Of a DNA stretch of 16,827 nucleotides, positions 13,067 to 16,827 are shown piece after piece. The notes beneath the pieces are model-generated. The model was given only the letters and a program-made list of their open reading frames with translations, did not search any database and had not been told where the DNA came from. Source of the DNA: Candidatus Methanomethylophilaceae archaeon (lineage in GTDB: Archaea > Thermoplasmatota > Thermoplasmata > Methanomassiliicoccales > Methanomethylophilaceae); assembly GCA_016296195.1 (NCBI GenBank), contig JAEDJU010000015.1, positions 1 through 16,827 of the forward strand, read 5' to 3'. Position 1 is the first letter of the stretch. Each line of letters opens with the position of its first letter. Position numbers and translations under genes: made by a program.

Positions 13067-13127
13067 ACCATTCGGATCCTCCGCTCAACGGTGAATGGTA
13101 AATCTGTTTGACCTCATCAGGTGAGGT
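13067..13127. repeat. two further inverted repeats downstream of sstT
   Basis: ACCATTC (13067-13073) pairs with GAATGGT (13093-13099), and ACCTCA (13111-13116) pairs with TGAGGT (13122-13127). Together with the sstT hairpin these make three dyads within 85 bp, between sstT and the PIN module. They may be 3' structures, regulator sites or the scar of an insertion boundary. Confidence 0.45.
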
Positions 13128-13168
13128 ACCAGTGGTAAAAGCAATCAATACACCTGAAACCCGAATGA

Positions 13169-13579
13169 TCAAGATGGTCGCTTTCCGAAGACCTGAACGA
13201 CCATGTCTGGGGTGTATACGCGGTCACCTTCTGTGGGATAATCAGACACATTCTCAGTTACAAGCAACGTAGGTGGATTTCCTATGCTGGAGTAAATCAT
13301 GGTATCGCACCAATCAAGATTTCCGCATGTTTCACAGACGTTCGGTCTCTCGAACATAAGGGATGATGCCACCAATGCAGATCTCTTGTCAAATGGGATC
13401 ACTTCGATCCTCCATTCCTTCAACAGATCCTCGATTATAGCTGCATCCTTGCCGCTGTTCAGAACCTGACGCCTATACTCCATATAGGTCACGGCAGAAA
13501 TCGCCAACTTACCGATATAATACCGCTTCAACCACTTCATGAACTCAGGATTCCGGATTATGCAGGTATCCAAAACCAT
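13169..13579 (-). CDS. PIN-domain protein, putative ribonuclease toxin
   Basis: A 136-aa PIN-fold protein, normally a Mg-dependent ribonuclease (VapC-like). Expected acidic residues are Asp4 (MVLDTCIIRN), Glu34 (TYMEYRR), Asp92 (DWCDTMIYS) and the TEN...D strand (108-113, LVTENVSDYP). An unusual feature is Cys82-x2-Cys85-x5-Cys91 next to the active-site Asp, a possible metal site not typical of VapC. The start is uncertain: TTG at 13600 directly follows the upstream stop and would add seven residues, while the ATG at 13579 places the family's first Asp at position 4. It follows the 295-aa gene on the same strand with a 21-bp gap, so the two are probably co-transcribed. No small VapB-type antitoxin is present. 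Confidence 0.8.
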   Translation of the reverse strand: MVLDTCIIRNPEFMKWLKRYYIGKLAISAVTYMEYRRQVLNSGKDAAIIEDLLKEWRIEVIPFDKRSALVASSLMFERPNVCETCGNLDWCDTMIYSSIGNPPTLLVTENVSDYPTEGDRVYTPDMVVQVFGKRPS

Positions 13580-13600
13580 CTTTACTGAACTGCGCACCAA

Positions 13601-14488
13601 TCAGATCACATCGCTCAATCTAGATAGGATACTCTCAGCATTGGACAGCGACTCCTCCCTTTCCCTTAACATCCTGTCGATCACAGGATCGGAATATGAA
13701 TCCGAACGTAACAGGAAAGCATATGTCCGAATGTTCTGATGATAACGCGAATCCTCCAATGGAACCATGTCCCACCACACATCCAATGTTGAACGTTTCA
13801 CATTCTCGTGACATCTGTCATCCAACCTCAGATGATAACAGAAGAAGAACCAAAAGCACTCCGACAGCTCGAAAAGATCTTCACGGGACGAATCACATTC
13901 AACAGCCATTCTGAAAACCGCCTCGTACTCTTCCTTCTGTTTCCACAAGAAACCGAATTCCTCTGGAAAGGAAGCCATCGCACTGTCGAATATGGATAGG
14001 ATGTAATCCTTGAAATTCGAAAAACCCACACTTCTAAGAGATATCCTCAAGGCTTCCCTCAATCTGCGATAGTCGTTCTGGAAAGTATAAGGAGCATCCG
14101 AATAGACCTCATCGATAGCCATCTCCGCTCCCTCAGGCCCCTTGTACTTCCCAATGAACTCCTTGGAGAAATCCTCTGAGAAAGATACGATCGGATCACC
14201 ATCAGCCAGTTCTCCGGGGATGGCTCCGCAATACGACACCTCTGTAAAACGGGGATCGTCATGATTCCATCCGATGTAAGACATACCGTACCTGACCACC
14301 TCATCCCCCCATCTGTACCAACAGTGGGGAAGTCCCATGTCATGACCTTGTGAAGCGAGCTTCCGGTTCAGAAGAGTCATATACTTGTTGTAGAGAACTC
14401 CGGATGGGGCCCTACCGCATATGTCAAAATGATCCCTGATGAAGATGTACGAGGCAATTCTGACATAATCTACATCATCGTCCTTCAT
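13601..14488 (-). CDS. unknown 295-aa protein, partner of PIN gene
   Basis: A soluble, acidic and aromatic-rich protein of no family that I recognise. It begins MKDDDVDYVRIASYIF; a compact N-terminal part contains GVLYNKYMTLLNRKL (31-45) and the striking HCWYRWGDEVVRYGM (55-69). The middle is helical with many Glu/Asp, and the end (LREREESLSNAESIL) looks like a short coiled coil. The ATG at 14488 is chosen because GGAGGT lies six bases upstream; in-frame starts at 14506 and 14572 lack this. The PIN gene follows directly, so by analogy with toxin-antitoxin operons this upstream gene could be the antitoxin or a regulatory or targeting partner. It is far larger than a usual antitoxin and has no visible DNA-binding domain. 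Confidence 0.75.
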   Translation of the reverse strand: MKDDDVDYVRIASYIFIRDHFDICGRAPSGVLYNKYMTLLNRKLASQGHDMGLPHCWYRWGDEVVRYGMSYIGWNHDDPRFTEVSYCGAIPGELADGDPIVSFSEDFSKEFIGKYKGPEGAEMAIDEVYSDAPYTFQNDYRRLREALRISLRSVGFSNFKDYILSIFDSAMASFPEEFGFLWKQKEEYEAVFRMAVECDSSREDLFELSECFWFFFCYHLRLDDRCHENVKRSTLDVWWDMVPLEDSRYHQNIRTYAFLLRSDSYSDPVIDRMLREREESLSNAESILSRLSDVI

Positions 14489-14603
14489 CCCGATACCTCC
14501 GTTCATTCTAAAGCATCTTTGAAAACACTCGATTTGTAGATAAAGACTCCTTTGAACGTATAAGATGAACATCCTTTGAGGAAAACCGAAAAGACGGGTG
14601 ATT

Positions 14604-14644
14604 GGGGAAAAGAACCCGCAGGGACCCGATGACAGACCTGCGGG
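14604..14644 (-). terminator. terminator of the histidine operon
   Basis: CCCGCAGG (14615-14622) and CCTGCGGG (14637-14644) form a perfect 8-bp stem with a 14-nt loop. On the minus strand it starts 16 nt past the PHP gene stop and is followed by TTCTTTTCCCC, a T-rich tail. This marks the end of the his transcript before the PIN module. Confidence 0.7.
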
Positions 14645-14659
14645 AGTGTGAAAGGGGAT

Positions 14660-15310
14660 TCAACGGATCCTGCGGATGGCTTCGTAAGGCGTCACGTGGA
14701 GGGCCAGTTCGGCCTCCTCCGCTGTCATACCCGCACCGAGTGCAACGGTGAGTGCGGCAGCCTCGTCCATGAGGTTCTCGGGTGCATGTGTGTCGGAATC
14801 GATGACCATCTTGGCACCGACCTTCCTGGCCATATTGACCACATGTCCGTTGGTGATGTTGTGACCCGCCCTTCCGGTGACCTCCAGGATGACATCGTTG
14901 TCCTTGGCGAGCTGAGCCTCCTCCTCGGTGATGAATCCGGGGTGAGCGAGGATATCGATCTCGGGATTCTCTGCGGATGCGCGGTTGGTACCGGGTGCGA
15001 CGGGTTCGGTGACGGTCTCCCCGTGGACGACGACCCACTCGGCACCGTACTTGCGTGCGAGTTTGGCGACCTTGTCGATCTTGCTCGGAGGGACATGGGT
15101 GATCTCCACTCCGGGGATCGTCCTGATGTAATCCTCGCAGAGCTCGACCGCCTTGACGACGTTAGTAACGACGAACTCGACGTTGGTCATATCGACATGG
15201 TCTGTGATGGCGATGACATCATGCCCGAGGACCATCGCCCTGCGGACGAGCTCCGCCGGGATCAGCTCCCCGTCGGAATAGACTGTGTGGGTGTGGAGGT
15301 CCGCTCTCAT
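14660..15310 (-). CDS. PHP-domain phosphatase, probable histidinol-phosphatase
   Basis: A 216-aa PHP-fold metal-dependent phosphoesterase. Metal-ligand motifs are HTH at residues 6-8 (ADLHTHTVYSDGE), ITDH (35-38), GVEITH, VVHGET, LAHPGF and DSDTHAP, the full set for a trinuclear site. In bacteria the PHP protein HisK hydrolyses histidinol phosphate. Its position as last gene of a his operon makes that step likely here, although PHP proteins also have other phosphoester substrates. The ATG at 15310 overlaps the hisIE stop as ATGA, which fixes the start against a longer in-frame ORF. A terminator hairpin follows. Confidence 0.85.
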   Translation of the reverse strand: MRADLHTHTVYSDGELIPAELVRRAMVLGHDVIAITDHVDMTNVEFVVTNVVKAVELCEDYIRTIPGVEITHVPPSKIDKVAKLARKYGAEWVVVHGETVTEPVAPGTNRASAENPEIDILAHPGFITEEEAQLAKDNDVILEVTGRAGHNITNGHVVNMARKVGAKMVIDSDTHAPENLMDEAAALTVALGAGMTAEEAELALHVTPYEAIRRIR

Positions 15311-15909
15311 TCCGCTCTCTCCGACAGCTTCTCGTAGACCTTCTCCATGGGAAGTCCGGTCTTCTCGATGGCGACCATGGTGTGGTAGATCAGGTCCGCC
15401 AGCTCCCATGCCATCTCATCCTCGTCCTTGTCCTTGATGGCGAGGACGAACTCCCCGGCCTCCTCGATGACCTTCTTGCACATGCGGGTCTCGTCGTTGA
15501 AGAGCTTGCAGGTGTAGCTTCCCTCCTCGGGATTCTCGTGCCTGTCCTTGATGACACGTTTCAGATCGGGAAGGATGGCCATGGTCTCGGAGGTGTCCCC
15601 GTAGATGACCTCGTTGAAGCACGAGGGGGTTCCGGTGTGGCATGCGACCCCGGTCTGCTCCACCCTAACCAGGAGGGTGTCGGCATCGCAGTCGGTCTGG
15701 ATGGACTTGATCTTCTGGACATGTCCGGACTCCTCTCCCTTCTGCCACATCTTCTGCCTGCTCCTGGACCAGAAGTGGGTGTATCCGGTGGATTTCATGA
15801 GGTCCACGGCCTCCTGGTTCGCCCATGCGACCATGAGGACCTCGTTGGTGATCCAATCCTGGACCACTACGGTGATCAATCCCTTGTCGTCGAATTTCAG
15901 ATCTGTCAT
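15307..15909 (-). CDS. hisI: bifunctional phosphoribosyl-AMP cyclohydrolase / phosphoribosyl-ATP pyrophosphatase
   Basis: A 200-aa fusion of HisI and HisE, which carry out steps 3 and 2 of histidine synthesis. The HisI half (about 1-115) has the [23 protein letters not shown] segment split as [13 protein letters not shown] and [16 protein letters not shown], and the Zn/Cys segment [16 protein letters not shown]. The HisE half (about 118-200) has [14 protein letters not shown] and [13 protein letters not shown], the MazG-like Mg-binding helices with EExxE and ExxD patterns. The gene overlaps hisF (ATGA at 15906-15909) and the PHP gene (ATGA at 15307-15310). Many archaea encode the two activities separately, so the bacterial-style fusion is notable. 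Also called hisIE. Confidence 0.94.
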   Translation of the reverse strand: MTDLKFDDKGLITVVVQDWITNEVLMVAWANQEAVDLMKSTGYTHFWSRSRQKMWQKGEESGHVQKIKSIQTDCDADTLLVRVEQTGVACHTGTPSCFNEVIYGDTSETMAILPDLKRVIKDRHENPEEGSYTCKLFNDETRMCKKVIEEAGEFVLAIKDKDEDEMAWELADLIYHTMVAIEKTGLPMEKVYEKLSERAE

Positions 15910-16658
15910 CTTACGTTAACCCCCTTGTCCCTGAGGTACTCCTTGACCTCACCGACGGTGCATTCGTTGTAATGGAAGATTGATGCCGCGAGTGCGGCGG
16001 ACGCGCCCGTCTGGGCGAACACGTCGTAGATGTGTTCCTTGGAACCGCATCCTCCGGAGGCGATGACAGGGATGCTGACCGCATCCGCGACGGCCTCCGT
16101 GAAGGGTATGTCGTATCCTGTCTTGACACCGTCCGCGTCCATGGATGTGAGCAGGATCTCACCGGCTCCGAGGTCCTCGGCCCTCTGGGCCCACTCGACC
16201 GCATCGATGCCGGCGGATTTCGTTCCACCGTGGGTGAAGACCTCCCAGTGGTCCCCGACCCTCTTGCCGTCGATGGCGACGACGACGCACTGCCTTCCGA
16301 AGCTCTCGGCGCATTCAGAGATGATGTCGGGATTGGACACGGCGGCGGAGTTGACGGAGACCTTGTCGGCTCCTGCGTTGAGGGCGTCCCTCATGTCCTG
16401 GACCTTCCTGATGCCCCCTCCGACGGTCAAAGGCACGAACAGCTTGCCTGCCGTCTCGGACACGATGTTGAGCATGGTCTGCCTGGCCTCCAGTGATGCG
16501 GAGATGTCCAGGAACGTGATCTCATCGGCACCCTGCAGCTCGTACTCGGTGGCGAGCTCCGGAGGATATCCGACATCCCTCAGACCCTTGAAGTTGATAC
16601 CCTTGACCACCTTTCCGTCCTTGACGTCCAGACAGGGGATGATCCTCTTCGTGAGCAT
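15906..16658 (-). CDS. hisF: imidazole glycerol phosphate synthase cyclase subunit
   Basis: A 250-aa (beta/alpha)8 barrel of complete length. Catalytic Asp11 is in [16 protein letters not shown] and Asp130 in [10 protein letters not shown]; the phosphate-binding GGGI (80-83) and IASGGCG loops are both present. With the glutaminase HisH (not in the window) it makes imidazole glycerol phosphate and AICAR. The stop overlaps the hisIE start as ATGA, and the start lies 4 bp after the hisB stop, so the genes are one transcription unit. Confidence 0.96.
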   Translation of the reverse strand: MLTKRIIPCLDVKDGKVVKGINFKGLRDVGYPPELATEYELQGADEITFLDISASLEARQTMLNIVSETAGKLFVPLTVGGGIRKVQDMRDALNAGADKVSVNSAAVSNPDIISECAESFGRQCVVVAIDGKRVGDHWEVFTHGGTKSAGIDAVEWAQRAEDLGAGEILLTSMDADGVKTGYDIPFTEAVADAVSIPVIASGGCGSKEHIYDVFAQTGASAALAASIFHYNECTVGEVKEYLRDKGVNVR

Positions 16659-16662
16659 GGTA

Positions 16663-16827
16663 TCAGACCTTTACCTCCGCACGGTCCTTGGTGCTGAGCT
16701 CGGTGTCCCTGACCTTCACGGCCTCCTTGAGGGCCCTTCCCATGGATTTGAATCCGGCCTCCACGATGTGGTGGTCGTCGAATCCGCGGACCTTCAGGAT
16801 GTGAAGGGTGATCCCCGCGGTCATGGC
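16663..16827 (-). CDS. hisB: imidazoleglycerol-phosphate dehydratase, C-terminal part
   Basis: The last 54 codons of HisB; the N-terminal part lies beyond the window edge. The visible protein contains [20 protein letters not shown], the second HH-x-x-E Mn-binding motif of the family, and ends DRAEVKV. HisB dehydrates imidazole glycerol phosphate, the step after HisF. Its TGA is four bases before the hisF ATG, so hisB is upstream in the same operon. This is a monofunctional-type C-terminus. Confidence 0.93.
   Translation of the reverse strand, partial: AMTAGITLHILKVRGFDDHHIVEAGFKSMGRALKEAVKVRDTELSTKDRAEVKV

Overview
The window looks like chromosomal DNA of a methanogenic archaeon of the Methanomassiliicoccales type (Thermoplasmatota). 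This is inferred, not proven: there is no rRNA or methanogenesis marker here. The clues are archaeal TATA-like boxes about 25 bp upstream of many start codons with no Shine-Dalgarno site (leaderless mRNAs), Shine-Dalgarno or ATGA-coupled starts inside operons, and archaeal-type protein families. Among the protein genes called here every stop codon is TGA except one TAA; none is TAG, as expected in a lineage that decodes TAG as pyrrolysine.

Layout. 1-51 is the 3' part of tRNA-Ile(GAT). 200-2824, all minus strand, holds two tiny overlapping unknown ORFs, a compact formate/nitrite-family channel behind a GNAT acetyltransferase, and a BASS-family transporter. 2929-3674 is a decayed or recoded two-gene plus-strand operon: an ORF interrupted by in-frame TGA and TAG, then a frameshifted paralogue of the gene at 9666. 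3736-6027 is an operon of a MenA-like prenyltransferase, a UbiE-like methyltransferase and a HAD phosphatase, converging on a Sel1-repeat gene (6031-7155). 7200-8068 is an accessory patch with a 23-bp tandem repeat, a two-helix membrane protein and a PD-(D/E)XK nuclease remnant.

8123-9538 is an M18 aminopeptidase, 9666-10004 the intact small paralogue, and 10014-11671 a minus-strand series of methylthioadenosine phosphorylase, gamma-glutamylcyclotransferase-like protein and an Imm-5-like protein. 11803-13035 is an SstT serine/threonine:Na+ symporter, followed by a cluster of inverted repeats. 13169-14488 is a two-gene module of a 295-aa protein of unknown family and a PIN-domain protein with an unusual cysteine set. 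14660-16827 is the 3' part of a histidine operon (hisB-hisF-hisIE-PHP phosphatase), with tightly overlapping genes and a terminator hairpin.

How they work together. The his genes supply consecutive steps of histidine synthesis, and the PHP protein is a good candidate for the histidinol-phosphatase step. The MenA/UbiE pair has the form of a membrane-quinone or phenazine-like tail-attachment and methylation pathway. The most interesting items are the doubly interrupted gene at 2996-3286 and the PIN module with its large partner.
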